Assembly (NCBI GenBank): GCA_030562195.1
Contig: CM060202.1
Coordinates: forward strand, 19,888,317-19,952,316
Direction of reading: 5' to 3'
DNA length: 64,000 bases
Source of the DNA: Nipponacmea schrenckii
Taxonomy: Eukaryota; Mollusca; Gastropoda; Lottiidae
Shown: piece after piece, positions 10,754 to 23,602 of the stretch
Layout: every line of letters begins with the position of its first letter
Numbering within the stretch: the first letter of the stretch is position 1
Notes under the pieces: generated by a model
Told to the model about the DNA's origin: nothing
Database searches by the model: none
Seen by the model: the letters and a program-made list of their open reading frames with translations, nothing else
Position numbers and translations under genes: made by a program

Positions 10754-13139
10754 GTTGTGATTTGGTCAAAGTCCTTTTTTGATTTAAATACATTTCCAAA
10801 TTTCTCTCATCCTTTCTACTATGTCGGTCCTTTTCCCTAAAATTTGCAGTGTAATTAAAGAGGTCAAATTGATTTCGAATGAATCATTTTTTGTCTGTAA
10901 CGTTTTTAATAAGTACTCGATTTGTGTATAGAGTTGCGCCCCTTAGATCACTAAGAGTTCGGCCATATGAAATGACCCAAAAGAGTATTGGAAAATAATA
11001 AATAATGCCTCAGAAATAAAAATTGAAATACAAACAAAAAATATGGGATGCGCTACGTCATTCCCGGTCTTAAAAAATGGATAATGATTGATGATGATAT
11101 CACTAGTTCTTTAAGGAAATCGAAAACGTGAATATAAAACACACACTAAAATAAATAAATATACATTTAAAGAAGGGTTCCCTTATTTTCATATATATGT
11201 ATATATATAAACCATAATTATACCCGTAATACTTATATCAATTGAAAGTACGGGAAATGACTGGGGAAAATACCAGATAGGCTAATTATGACGGTATTTC
11301 GGCATTGTACTGCCATATGTATGTACGTCAAGTCTCAAATGTCGTTCAAATGTCTTCGATCTTTTTTTGATCATCCAGTCTGTGAATTCGGTACATAACC
11401 GGACGCTGTTGTTTTTTAGAATGCACGCATGCGTACTTGCCCACATTCCTTAATATTTTCCACAACAACAATGGCATGACGTTTAAATATCACTTTGTAA
11501 AAACATTATAAAGTAACCTATAATAATTTTTAACTCGCACATCTTTTTTTGAATATGTTTAAATAATAATAATAAAATACAAAATCAATTCTTATACACC
11601 TTCATTCATATAACGTCATTTGGTCACGTAATCTAAAAATGGAGTCTAAATTTAGCGTTTCAAAGCAGATTAGAGTCAAATGGAGTCCCTAGGCATTTCT
11701 ACGTCCACATAGGTCTTTTGAACTTGAAAATACATGGATTATTCATTAGAAACCCCAATTAATCAGTTAGTAAGCTTTCTTTGGCTCTAATTAATGAGGC
11801 AACCCATCTTTAATTTCCAATATATTATAAAATGCACTCACAACTTACACCTACAAATGTGTAAACAATAACACCTACCAATGTGTGTTTACATCTTTTT
11901 CACGTTACCTACTGACAAACCTATATTGGTGTAAAGTGTCCAGTATATAGTGTAAACTTGCACCTACATTCTGTAATAATTCAACACTTAACGTGGTGTA
12001 AGAATTGATAATCATCACCATCTCTATTATTACATAATGGTCATATTCTGTCATTCATCAGTTAAATCTTTGAAAAAGTTCAATTTGAGTAAATATGTAA
12101 GGGATAGAGTCCTCAAACTGTCTATTATGTTAGAGAGAGGATTAATAGTTATGTGGGTTCAGATTGTGATTTAGACTGTGGCAAACTCTGCAGATGTCTT
12201 CTACACACAATGTATTCATCAAGTGAAAACGATATATTTATAATTCAATCCACCTTTGTAAATACATCCCAAGTCTACGAAATAAAAAATCAAAAGACAA
12301 AAATGTGTCCTGAACGAGCCAGCGTACAAGTCGAGCCAATGGATAATATTTGGTATGAACAATCCAATTTTTAAATGCGGAGAGACTATTTTTTCTGATA
12401 TTTCATCTGATGACAACAAAGTAAGAGCAAAAAGAAGATGAAAATAAGGATATATATCGAACTCTAATGCCACCACGATTAGTTTTAACAAACTTTTGAG
12501 AAAAAAAACTGACATAGATGTGATTGTTAACAAAGGCCTATCAGAAAAAACAGAATCAAAAACACTCTTTCTTTTTATCAAATGGGAATGTTGTAAAATA
12601 AAACTGAATATATAATTGAATTGCTTTGTCAGTGAAAAGATAGAATGTCCAAACAACTAAAAAATAATGACACTTTTTAAAAAATAATGGACACTTTTTA
12701 AAAAATAATAAACACTTTAAAAAAAATAATGGACATTTAGTGAACAATTTTCATGAACTAATGGACAGTTAGTGAGTTGTTCAAACAACACTCATACATT
12801 CTACTAGAGAATGGATAAATACAACAAAGAATGACGTCTTGGCTGTTATTTAATGTTTAATAACAACGTTTTGTTTATTTCTAGAATATATTCCCCTCTC
12901 TAAAAGAGGATACAGTGATCTTGCAACAGTTTGTTGGAACATTTTAAGAATCCATTATTAATGTGTAAAATCGATTTGTTTAACCAAAAATAAGATAGCC
13001 ATTTTTTGATGAAGAATCTGTTTTATGAACTGTATATATTTATATATAAAACTGAAAAATAAAGCTATATTTTCAATATTTTTTCTCAGAAATATAAAGT
13101 TGAAAGAAGAAACTATTGGTCAATGATCCATTAATTAAT
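10754..13139. other. Non-coding stretch downstream of copy B
   Basis: No gene seen. It holds the dispersed repeat described at 11160-11495, palindrome-like ACACCTAC/ATGTGTAA motifs near 11840-11990, and an AT-rich run of four TAAAAAATAATGGACACTTT-type units at about 12657-12737. Open frames at 12153-12656 overlap on both strands and show no domain. Confidence 0.5.
11160..11495. repeat. Dispersed repeat, empty-site copy
   Basis: Starts near GGGTTCCCTTATTTTCATAT and ends after ACATTCCTTAATATTTTCC. The same sequence appears at 34305-35255, where a Penelope fragment interrupts it. Here CCATATGTATGTACG is uninterrupted, so this copy shows the pre-insertion state. Confidence 0.7.
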
Positions 13140-13984
13140 AAATTGGTAATCAGTCATATTCCTCTATATCTTTACTAATTAGGTTATTTACTCTTAATAT
13201 TAGTAATCTTAATTCTTTAAATGTATTCCACTCCCATATTCTACTGTAGATTCTCATGGCTTTGCTAATTTATAACAATCTTTATAAAGAGGAACATCTC
13301 TATACGGAACAATATATACGTTTTGGGACACATTTCGCTAGATATTGTTATATAAGTTTCCATAAATTTGTTCAAAAAAATTTTCTCACTTGCAAAAAAA
13401 ACCCCCAATACCCATTTAAACTATTCACGCACAAACAGATTTATCGATTAAGAAGTCGTAAAGGAAAACTACGCCTTAGAATGAAAATGAAATGAAAAAT
13501 TTAAAATTGGCCAGTAAGAGTATTATATTTATATAATCATTCAATGTGACAGGTTAACAGGTTAACAAAATATCAGTATTAATTTTAAAAAGAAAAAGTT
13601 TTATGCCCCAACAAACATGCATTCATTAGTCTAAACTTTATACAGTTAGTAGTCACAATAGCTTTCGGTATTGTTTGGTAACATTCGATACTTCTAAAAC
13701 ATCCTTAAACATTGCCTCATTAACATTAACTTGCATAAATGGTATAGGTATAGGTCAAGCTGACCTTACCTACCTATCTTCATCTTTGAAATGGATTTAA
13801 AGAGAAAAATATTATACCTGAAAATATTTCTTAAAGAAACTATCTGAATCCATGTATTTACTTGACCGACATGAATTTTATTTCAAAGAATTCATTAATT
13901 TATTAATTCAAATTATAATTGGAACGCACTAATGTGTATTTTAATCACGTTGTTTGATTTAGGTTATGGTGTTTAGCTTATAAT
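13140..13984 (+). other. Upstream region of copy C (outer part), no gene seen
   Basis: Diverged duplicate of 1690-2160 upstream of copy B. Homology is interrupted at about 13985 by the second LINE and resumes towards 16020. Open frames here are short and lack any recognisable domain. Confidence 0.45.
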
Positions 13985-15985
13985 GTCTCAATATTATTAT
14001 AATAATAAGTTTATTCACTTGACCATAGTTAATAAAATATATACAATACATTATTTACAATATAATATAATATGTACAACATGTAGTATTTCATGTCATA
14101 AACATAATAAAGAATTTAATGATGTTTTAATTATATACAATTAAATATACTCAATGGAATATATAAAACAATACTTGACAATACAATATATTATATAAAT
14201 AAATTAACATCTATACACTTAACATTTCGTTTCTTATGTCTATTGTTTTATTATAGATAGCTAGATTACGCACAATGAACTGGTTTTCCGAACGAAATAA
14301 CTGATGTAAATTACTATCAGTTGGATAATCACAATAATATGAAGGAATAAATTATGTCTTAGATCTGATAATATTGGACATACTAAAATAAAATGCAATT
14401 CATTTTCAATAGTTTTATAATTACATAATTTGCATAACCTATTTTGTCTTGGTATGCCATGTCGACGACCATTTTCAATCTCAAGAATATGTGTTGAACA
14501 CCTGAGGTTTGCTAAATAAAAACGAATGAGACATAGATATATAAATATTTTTCACAATAAATGCCTGTTTTTATTTTACAATAAAATTCACATCTACCAC
14601 ATTCTTCTCTAGCAATAGCGTTCGTGGTTTTATAGCCAGTACATAATAACCACTTACAAAATTTGTTATGTACAATTTCAATATCGTTGCATACCTCAGT
14701 ACCCCATATTTCCGAACCGTAAAACAGTATTGGAGCAACCATAGAGTCGAACAATTTAAAAGCAATTTTTACATTTCGTTGTTTAATTTAAGTTTATGTA
14801 AAACAGTGTTTGAAAACATTTAAAGCTTTAGTAGCTTGTTGAGATAATGTTCTACAACATAATGACCAGGTTTAATCTACTAGTGAACATAATTCCTATA
14901 TATTTATAAATATTTACTGTATCAACAATACACTCCCAATAGTACCATTTTTCTTTCTTGGACAGAACTCCCCCAATTTTTTAAGACTATCACTTTGGAT
15001 TTTTCGAGATTTACTGACATGTTCCATTTATCACAATATGCCTCAAGGACATTTAAACGTTTTTGAAGATCACCAATTGTATCTGCTGTAAGTTTAAGAT
15101 CATCAGCAAATAGCAGTAAGAATATGTCGTCAATGGACTGGTCAATAAATATACCACTATCACCCCCTTCTTTCAACATTATTGCTAGTTCATTGATATA
15201 CATGCCAAATAGCCAAGGGCTCAATATACAACCCTGTCTTACACCAGATTTACACAAAAAGCTATCAGTCATGCCATAGTTGGATCGAATTGTGGCCTCA
15301 ACACAATCGTATATGCTTAAATATTGAACCACTTAAACCTTTCTGAATTAATATATACAATAATTTATGCCTATTTACACAATCAAAAGCTTTAGAAAAA
15401 TCAATGAATGCACAGTAAAGTACTCCACCTGTTGACTTAGAAAGATATTTCTGTACAATGGAATTCAAAATATTATCTGTTGTCGAATAACCCCTTCTGA
15501 ACCCAGCCTGTTCCTCAATCAGCAATGAGTTCTCCTCTGACCATAAAACAAGTCTATTATTTATAATAGAAGCAAGGATTTTGCTAATAACATCCTGCAA
15601 TGAAATACCCCTATAGTTCTGCGGTAGATTTCGATCACCCTTCTTAAATAGTGGGATAATTATGCTCGTAGACCAATTTGTCGGAAACTGACCAGTTTCG
15701 AGAAGAGCATTAAATAATTTATGAAGAATGGGAAGGAGTTGTGTAATAGCAGATTTATAAAACTCTATGGGAATTTGGTCTATACCCACTGCCTTACCAT
15801 TTTTCATCTTATTTATTGCTGTTTTATTTCTTCTTCTGATATATCCATATTCAGATATGTATTGTCTATATCACATTGGTTAACACATGTATTATTATCA
15901 TTTAAAATATTACGAACTTGTTCATCAAAAATATCATCGTTACTTGTATTCTTCGGGTTTAACAAATCTTTAAAGTATTAGTTGA
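13985..15985 (-). mobile_element. Second non-LTR retrotransposon, 5'-truncated
   Basis: About 2 kb of a minus-strand LINE lying in the upstream region of copy C. It includes the RT (entry below), then LFYGSEIWGTEVCNDIEI (14690-14745) and a C-terminal zinc-binding type segment near 14370-14480 that is rich in stops. The endonuclease and ORF1 are absent. The 3' limit near 13985 is AT-rich without a clean poly-A. I could not fix a target duplication or decide between CR1, jockey and related groups. Confidence 0.65.
14922..15985 (-). pseudogene. Reverse transcriptase of second LINE, frameshifted
   Basis: Successive RT motifs are visible: KAVGIDQIPIEFYKS (about 15760), IIPLFKKGD and NYRGISL, then EEQAGFRRGYSTTDN, and motif A FIDFSKAFDCVNRHKLL (about 15375). 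A frame change near 15300-15332 leads to motif B SGVRQGCILSPWLFGMYINE, motif C LLLFADDLKLTA with the catalytic Asp pair, and motif D WNMSVNLEKSKVIV. A second shift near 15810 joins an upstream piece (SNDDIFDEQVRNIL). The catalytic residues are all present, unlike in the LINE at 5.8-10.7 kb, but the frame is broken at least twice. It is a relic with no visible link to the Ig genes except position. Confidence 0.8.
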
Positions 15986-16663
15986 AACCTTCAGAATAAA
16001 TTAAAAATACAAAATAACAAACCGGTTTATCTTTTAAAATACTTTTTGTAATATAATCACTCCCTGTATGTAACACAGCTATTATATAATGATACCTCTA
16101 AGATATTTATCTAAATGCAATGCTTGGTTTAAACCCCCAAAACCCCCTCAAAAAACAAAAAAAAAAAAAGATCTGTGAACAGCACAGAGCTTGGTTAATT
16201 TTACTCAATAGCTTTAAGGCCAGTTCGTTATTTTAATCTTGACGCGGACTTTCAGAGTTCAAATTAACGAAAATAATCTACAAATTAATAACTTTAAATT
16301 AATATATAAATAATATGCATAATCAACGATTCTCACATTAACAAAAAAAGGAAACTTCGAGTTAAATAGGTCCACAAATAAGGTCTACGGCCTACGTATT
16401 ATTTTTTTCACATTATGTAACAACCTTTTACAAGTTTACTTTAATTCTTTCAATATATTTTAAAGTCCCCCCCCCCAAAAAAAAATAAAAAGTAAAATAA
16501 CAAGCTATGGCGAAACGCAGAAATTCTTTTGAAATTGCAAACATGAAATGTATTGCGGTTTTATATTACTGAAGTATAATATGAGTCATTTAAAAAAACC
16601 ATTGACCGAGAAGGTAATCATACTTGTCGGTAGAAATCAAGTGTAGAAGCGAAGTCATCGAAA
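15986..16663 (+). other. Promoter-proximal region of copy C
   Basis: No gene. AT-rich, with short homopolymers (A12 near 16160, C9 near 16468). The 50 nt before the ATG contain TCGGTAGAAATCAAGTG, similar to the leader of D, E and F. The TATATAAA box of those copies is not obvious here. Confidence 0.4.
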
Positions 16664-19121
16664 ATGAAGTTTTATTTAACTATATTTTGTTTGGTGAATC
16701 TGATTACAGGTAACATTAATATTTTTATATTTATACATAATCTATTCTTCAGTCTTCATAATCAGGTAAAGGAATAAAGAAGTTCTGTTTAAAAGACATA
16801 TAGAAATAGGCGTAGGTAAAGAAGTTCTCTTAGTTCTCATCTCCTTTTGTAGAAATATCACCCTGATAAACAGCACTTAAACAATATATCTTGACAGTCA
16901 TATTTGAAGACCGCGATGTCTATAAGTTATTTATCTGAATTTAATCTAAAAGAATACCAAATAGACAAGATTAATACTGTTATCTATATTCATATTAGAA
17001 TGAAACACGGAAGATTAAATAAAGACCAAGTAATAAGTTTTAACTGTTTTAAATTAACCTATCTATAAACTTTAATTGTTCTCGTTTTATTTCAGTTGTA
17101 AAATCAGCTCAAATTAACACAAAACAAAGTACCCGAAATGGAGAACCAATTTTAACTGCTAGATGTCAACCATCTCAGTTTTCTTTTGTTACTTCATTAA
17201 ATCGGTTAGAAGTATCCAGAAAGAGAGGGAGTGTCAGTGCAGAGCAGAGTTTGGGAAATGTTGAAGCTGGGAAACAAGCAGAATTAGGACCTGGATTAAC
17301 TAGTCCTAAATAGGCAGTAACAGGTTCTCTAACATCTGATTTATCAACATCATTTCTACAGATTGTTATAAAGGATCCTAATAGTAAAGATACAGGAACT
17401 TATTTCTGTAATGCAACTGGAAGAACTAATGGAGGTGGCTCTTATAAAGGATCGAATGGGGCGTTTGTACAAGGTAATGTATTACTTAACTTTTGTTCAT
17501 TTGACAAACGTATGTAATGACAAGCGATTGCCTAGCAAGATACGCCCACTTTAAAATATATTTTCTGTTTGAAGAAACTCCTAACATTATTTAGGTCTTA
17601 TCCAAGTTCTCATCAATATAAATGTTCAAACCAAATTTCATTCAAATCAGATGAAACCTAGTCTCTATTGCATTACTAGCTAATTTTGATGTGTTTGGAC
17701 TAAGTCAGGGGCAATAACTCAAAAAATGTTCACCGAAATGTCGTCACTAGTTAACTTATCAAACATCTCATCAATATAAATGTTAACACAAATTTTCATT
17801 CCATTCAAATTAAAACTGCTGTCTGTATCGTGTCTATTTCGACGCGATTTGACGTCCAGGGCAATAACTCAAAACCGTTCACCAAAATTTTTTTACTACA
17901 AACTTGTCCAAGATCTCAAAAATATAAATGATAACACAAAATTCCATTCAAATCCATTGGAAATTGTAATCTCTATCGCGTTCACAAGCCAATTTCGAAG
18001 CTTTTTTACTAAGTCAAGTGCAAAATTCAAATGCCGTTCATCGAAAAATCGCCAAATTTGAACCGAGATCTCATCAATATAAATGATCACAGCAAGTTTC
18101 ATTCAAATCCGATGAAAACCGTAGTCTCTATCGCGTTCCGACGGACGGACGGACGGACGGACGGACGGACGGACGGACGGACCAATATATTGTAGTGTGG
18201 GCGTATAAAAAAGGTCATAAAAGTCATAGCGGCATATAATTCAAATTCATCTCAACACATTAAAATGAGTTAATTGTTGGTGTGTTTTAAATCCCTTGCT
18301 TCCCCGCCGGGAATCCAAAAACTTTCTTTAAATGGAGTTTTTATATGTGAAGAAATGTGAAGAAACATCTTGGAACAATATTATAATAATTATAATATTA
18401 TGATAAAAACAATTCAAGCAAAATTCGAATTCGTAATTCGTTATAACATAGTTTGAAATTCCGCGATCATTAAATTAAACACTACTCTTTCAGCGCTTTT
18501 TACAGCGCTTTGTTTCCTTTTGGTTGGTGAGGCAGTAGGGTGGTAAGATTTAAAAACCGATCCATTGTTCAAATCGGTTGTTATGAGATTTTCTAAATAT
18601 GGATTAATTACTTGGTTCACATAAGGTTTTGTTTCTTACAGTGTCTGTAGGTGAAGGTGTTATCTATTCGGGTAGGTAGTGATTCTTTATTATCATAGTA
18701 GGTTAAGTTTAGAGACTTGGTACTTTACATGCCGATATTAGATTAATTATGTCGAGCAAATGGCGAATGTGGATACCAATTTAGATGCCTGATGGCCGTG
18801 GATAAGTCATCTTCGCCCATATTCGACCAAGCTGTCAATGGATCAATTACATGGTACAAAGATCCTTAGCTGTGAACCCAACCTGTCATAATAATAAAAT
18901 AAACTAACGAAATTGTTTCTTTCGTCCTTCAGCAATTATCTTAAACCACACTTGAAATATGTCAATGAGATTGTCTGCAGTTGTTGTAAAGGTTGTGGTC
19001 ATTTAGACCTATCTTCTCTTCATCATTAATTCATAATCATCTTGTTCATTCTTCTTTTACAGGTTCAGTGATGTTTCTGCTCAGTACCGGGTTCATCAAC
19101 TTCATTCTATATTATCTCTAA
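16664..19121 (+). pseudogene. Ig-family copy C: single-Ig surface protein with one in-frame TAG
   Basis: Exons: 16664-16709 (signal peptide MKFYLTIFCLVNLIT), 17096-17473 (Ig, 126 codons), 18642-18671 (stalk, VSVGEGVIYS), 19063-19121 (C-terminus). All junctions are AG/GT and phase 1, giving 170 codons. The Ig domain has TARC as first Cys and the D-X-G-X-Y-X-C signature as DTGTYFC. The C-terminus is GSVMFLLSTGFINFILYYL and then the stop. It is hydrophobic to the last residue with no basic anchor, so a GPI signal or a tail anchor is possible. Codon 88 is TAG (17311-17313), where paralogues read Tyr after PK. The rest of the frame is open. It is probably a recent pseudogene; a polymorphic null allele or a sequencing error is also possible. 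A pearl-like element fills intron 2. Confidence 0.75.
17518..18211 (+). mobile_element. Pearl-like element in intron 2 of copy C
   Basis: The left end GCGATTGCCTAGCAAGATACGCCCAC-type sequence (17518-17550) is followed by about four degenerate core units with CATCTCATCAATATAAATG and GGGCAATAACTCAAAA. Then comes an ACGG microsatellite at 18139-18182 and the right end TGTGGGCGTATAAAA. The outer ACGCCCAC and GTGGGCGT are inverted. The order left end, tandem core, ACGG repeat, right end is that of molluscan pearl elements. It is spliced out in the gene model. Confidence 0.7.
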
Positions 19122-19701
19122 AGATGTTTGTTTAATGTTTATATCGCTTATTGCTTTGAATTTTTAATATGCAATTGTAGTTTTAACTAACAGATCTAAT
19201 ATAATATAAATTTTGTGTATGAACTATTTGCAGTCAGGTAGGCCTACACTAAAATCCAATTTATAAAGTTTCCAATAATGAAATGAATTGAAATGTAGGA
19301 AAGAGACGAATTTGACAGATCTATAACAAACAACAAATAATTTATAAAATATTTCAGTTGTGAATATTTCAGTTCTTAAGAAAAGCCAAGAAATAATAAA
19401 ATATGTCTTGTATTTGTATATCCATGGAATTCAGATGAAATAAAATCGTATTGTATTCTTCATACTTGTAACACTTTCTGATGATTATCTATCAAAGACC
19501 TTGGTTGATTTACAAATTCACATCTTTAATAGAGTAAATTGACTGATCGTTAATCATTTTGACGGGTGTTCAAATTTTCAAAAGATATCAAAAACCTGAT
19601 GCATACATGCTATTGAAATGGGAGCAAAGAAAGAGGCCACATGATGGGAAGGGTATTAGGGGGTGAAAACCGAATCCCATCCCCTTCGCCAGATAAAATG
19701 T
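19122..19701 (+). other. 3' flank of copy C
   Basis: Homologous to 743-1258. It contains the polyadenylation-type AATAAAA near 19393 within GAAATAATAAAATATG. It runs into the first assembly gap after CCCCTTCGCCAGATAAAATG. Confidence 0.6.
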
Positions 19702-20201
19702 NNNNNNNNNNNNNNNNNNNNNNNNNNNNNNNNNNNNNNNNNNNNNNNNNNNNNNNNNNNNNNNNNNNNNNNNNNNNNNNNNNNNNNNNNNNNNNNNNNN
19801 NNNNNNNNNNNNNNNNNNNNNNNNNNNNNNNNNNNNNNNNNNNNNNNNNNNNNNNNNNNNNNNNNNNNNNNNNNNNNNNNNNNNNNNNNNNNNNNNNNNN
19901 NNNNNNNNNNNNNNNNNNNNNNNNNNNNNNNNNNNNNNNNNNNNNNNNNNNNNNNNNNNNNNNNNNNNNNNNNNNNNNNNNNNNNNNNNNNNNNNNNNNN
20001 NNNNNNNNNNNNNNNNNNNNNNNNNNNNNNNNNNNNNNNNNNNNNNNNNNNNNNNNNNNNNNNNNNNNNNNNNNNNNNNNNNNNNNNNNNNNNNNNNNNN
20101 NNNNNNNNNNNNNNNNNNNNNNNNNNNNNNNNNNNNNNNNNNNNNNNNNNNNNNNNNNNNNNNNNNNNNNNNNNNNNNNNNNNNNNNNNNNNNNNNNNNN
20201 N
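19702..20201. other. Assembly gap, 500 N
   Basis: Exactly 500 N between the flank of copy C and the satellite. The true length is unknown and the array probably extends into it. Confidence 0.99.
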
Positions 20202-23200
20202 GAAGTGAGAACCGGAAGTTGAGGTTTTTTTGCTTTAGCAAGTTTATTTTCAGTTCGATTTTGACCGGATTTTCAGATTTGAAAACTTCAATGTATTTGT
20301 CAACTAACAATTATAGGTTTTATGCAATTAGGTTAAATATTTTACCCACGATTTGCAATTCAATATTCAAGGGTCATCGGCAAAAATTTCAGACCGTGAT
20401 TTCTCCTTTAATATAAATGGTAAAATTTTGAAACTTTACCAGTTGATAGGCGATATGTTTATAATTTTTGAAAAAAAGTGAAAAAAAAATTCCACTTCCG
20501 GTTTAGCCTAAAATGACGTAATTACGTAACTTCCGGTCTATAACTGCTAGGTGAAAAGTGAAAACTGTTTTATAAATAACTTGTCAATAGTAATTGATTT
20601 GACCTAAATAATTAGGTCAAGCTGCCATATCGGCCGCCATTTTGAATTTTCGTTACAATTCTTAAATCCGAAATTCAGACACGACTGATAGACCGATTTT
20701 GATGAAATTTAGCACATAGATACAATGGATCATTATCTACCTTTTCTTGGAGACCGATTTTCAAATTTCGTATTTTCTTTCGAATTATTTAAATTTCGAT
20801 TTTTTCAAAATTAGGTCACTTTAACGGGTACGGAAGGTGTGACCCACTTAATCTATGACCTTGAAAATTAGGTCAAATAATATTCAATATATTGTCTACG
20901 AGTAGATATTTTTTTAATTTGGCTTACTTAAAAAATTCATAGAGATAAGTGTACTTAAATACAGCAAAAATTGATAATTTTCATATTTTCGCCATCATTA
21001 ACCGTTACGGAAGGTGTGACCTAATTATTTTATGACTTTGAAAACTAGGTCAAATGATATTCAATATATTGTCTAGATGTAGGTAATTGCAAATTTAGCC
21101 TACATAATATTTTAAGGCTCTCGAAATACGTTCATAATTGTAAGCAATTCTAGTTTTATTACGTATTTCGACTTTGTCGAAAACGTATTGTAATCGTTCG
21201 GATTATTTTATTTTTTTTTTTTTTTTTTTTTTTTTGTAATTCTTGGATGAGTTTGCAGACAAACTGGTAAAAGGTGCAGAAATTCTAAATCTACAGTTGA
21301 TCTTAGAATGATTTCTATTATCAAATAAAACAAAACCGGAAGTTCTATCTCTGACAGGAAGTGAGAACCGGAAGTTCAGGTTTTTTTGCTTTAGCAAGTT
21401 TATTTTCAGTTCGATTTTGACCGGATTTTCAGATTTGAAAACTTCAATGTATTTGTCAACTAACAATTATAGGTTTTATGCAATTAGGCTAAATATTTTA
21501 CCCACGATTTGCAATTCAATATTCAAGGGTCATCGGCAAAAATTTCAGACCGTGATTTCTCCTTTAATATAAATGGTAAAATTTTTAAACTTTACCAGTT
21601 GATAGGCGATATGTTTATAATTTTTGAAAAAATGTGAAAATAAAAATTCCACTTCCGGTTTAGCCTCAAATGACGTAATTACGTAACTTCCGGTCTATAA
21701 CTGCTAGGTGAAAAGTGAAAACGTTTTATAAATAACTTGTCAATAGTAATTGATTTGACCTAAATAATTAGGTCAAGCTGCCATATCGGCCGCCATTTTG
21801 AATTTTCGTTACAATTCTTAAATCCGAAATTCAGACACTACTGATAGACCGATTTTGATGAAATTTAGCACATAGATACAATGGATCATTATCTACCTTT
21901 TCTTGGGGACCGATTTTCGAATTTCGTATTTTCTTTCGAATTATTTAAATTTCGATTTTTTCAAAATTAGGTCACTTTAACGGGTACGGAAGGTGTGACC
22001 CACTTAATCTATGACCTTGAAAATTAGGTCAAATAATATTCAATATATTGTCTACAAGTAGATATTTTTTAATTTGGCTTACTTAAAAAATTCATAGAGT
22101 TAAGTGTACTTAAAGACAGCAAAAATTGATAATTTTCATATTTTCGCCATCATTAACCGTTACGGAAGGTGTGACCTAATTATTTTATGACTTTGAAAAC
22201 TAGGTCAAATGATATTCAATATATTGTCTAGATGTAGGTAATTGCAAATTTAGCCTACATAATATTTTAAGGCTCTCGAAATACGTTCATAATTGTAAGC
22301 AATTCTAGTTTTTTTTTTTTTTTTTTTTTTTTGTTTTTCTTGGATGAGTTTGCAGACAAACTGGTAAAAGGTACAGAAATTCTAAATCGACGGTTGATCT
22401 TAGAATGATTTCTATTATCAAATAAAGCAAAACCGGAAGTTCTATCTCTGACCGGAAGTGAGAACCGGAAGATGAGGTTTTTTGGCTTTAGCAATTTTAT
22501 TTTCAGTTCGATTTCGACCGGGTTTTCAGATTTGAAAACTTCAATGTATTTGTAAACTAACAATTATAGGTTTTATGCAATTCGGTTAAATCTTTACCCA
22601 CGATTTGCAATTCAATATTCAAGGGTCATCGGCAAAAATTTCAGACCGTGATTTCTCGTTTAATATAAATGGTAAAATTTTGAAACTTTACCAAATGATA
22701 GGCGATATGATTATAATTTTTGTAAAATTTTGAAAAAAAAATTCGACTTCCGGTTTAGCCTCAAATGACGTAATTACGTAACTTCCGGTCTATAACAGCT
22801 AGGTGAAAAGTGAAAACTGTTTTATAAATAACTTGTCAATAGTAATCGATTTGACCTAAAAAATTAGGTCAAGCTGCCATATCGGCCGCCATTTTGAATT
22901 TTCGTTACAATTCTTAAAACCGAAATTCAGACACTATTGATAGACCGATTTCGATGAAAATTTTGCACATAGATACATTGTAATATTATCTATTTTTTCT
23001 TGGAGACCGATTTTTGAATTTCGTTTTTTTTTTCGAATTATTCGAATTTCGATTTTTTCAAAATTTAAGTCACTTTGACGGCTACGGAAGGTGTGATCCA
23101 CTTAATCTATGACCTTGAAAATTAGGTCAAATAATATTCAATATATTGTCTAATAGTAGGTATTTTTTAAAATTTTGGGCCCACTTAAAAAATTCATAGA

Positions 23201-23569
23201 GATAAGTGTACTTAAACACAGCAAAAATTGGTAATTTTCATATTTTCGCCATCTTTAACCGTTACGGAAGGTGTGACCTAATTATTTTATGACTTTGAAA
23301 ACTAGGTCAAATGATATTCAATATATTGTCTAATAGTAGGTATTTTTAAATTTGGCCTACTTTAAAAAAATTTATAGAGATAAGTGTACTTAAACACAGC
23401 AAAAATTGGTAATTTTCATATTTTCGCCATCTTTAACTGTTACGGAAGGTGTGACCTAATTATTTTATGACTTTGAAAACTAGGTCAAATGATATTCAAT
23501 ATATTGTCTAGATGTAGGTCATTGCAAATTTAACGTACATAATATTTTAAGGCTTCGAAATACGTTCAT

Positions 23570-23602
<33 letters not shown>

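Noticed and set aside
12153..12747. Overlapping open frames of 63-145 codons
   Set aside because: Both strands open at once in AT-rich sequence, no domain, low-complexity Phe/Lys content, no paralogue.
19588..20310. Long open frames across the N gaps (also at 35715-36501 and 61409-62044)
   Set aside because: The frames are open only because N cannot encode a stop.
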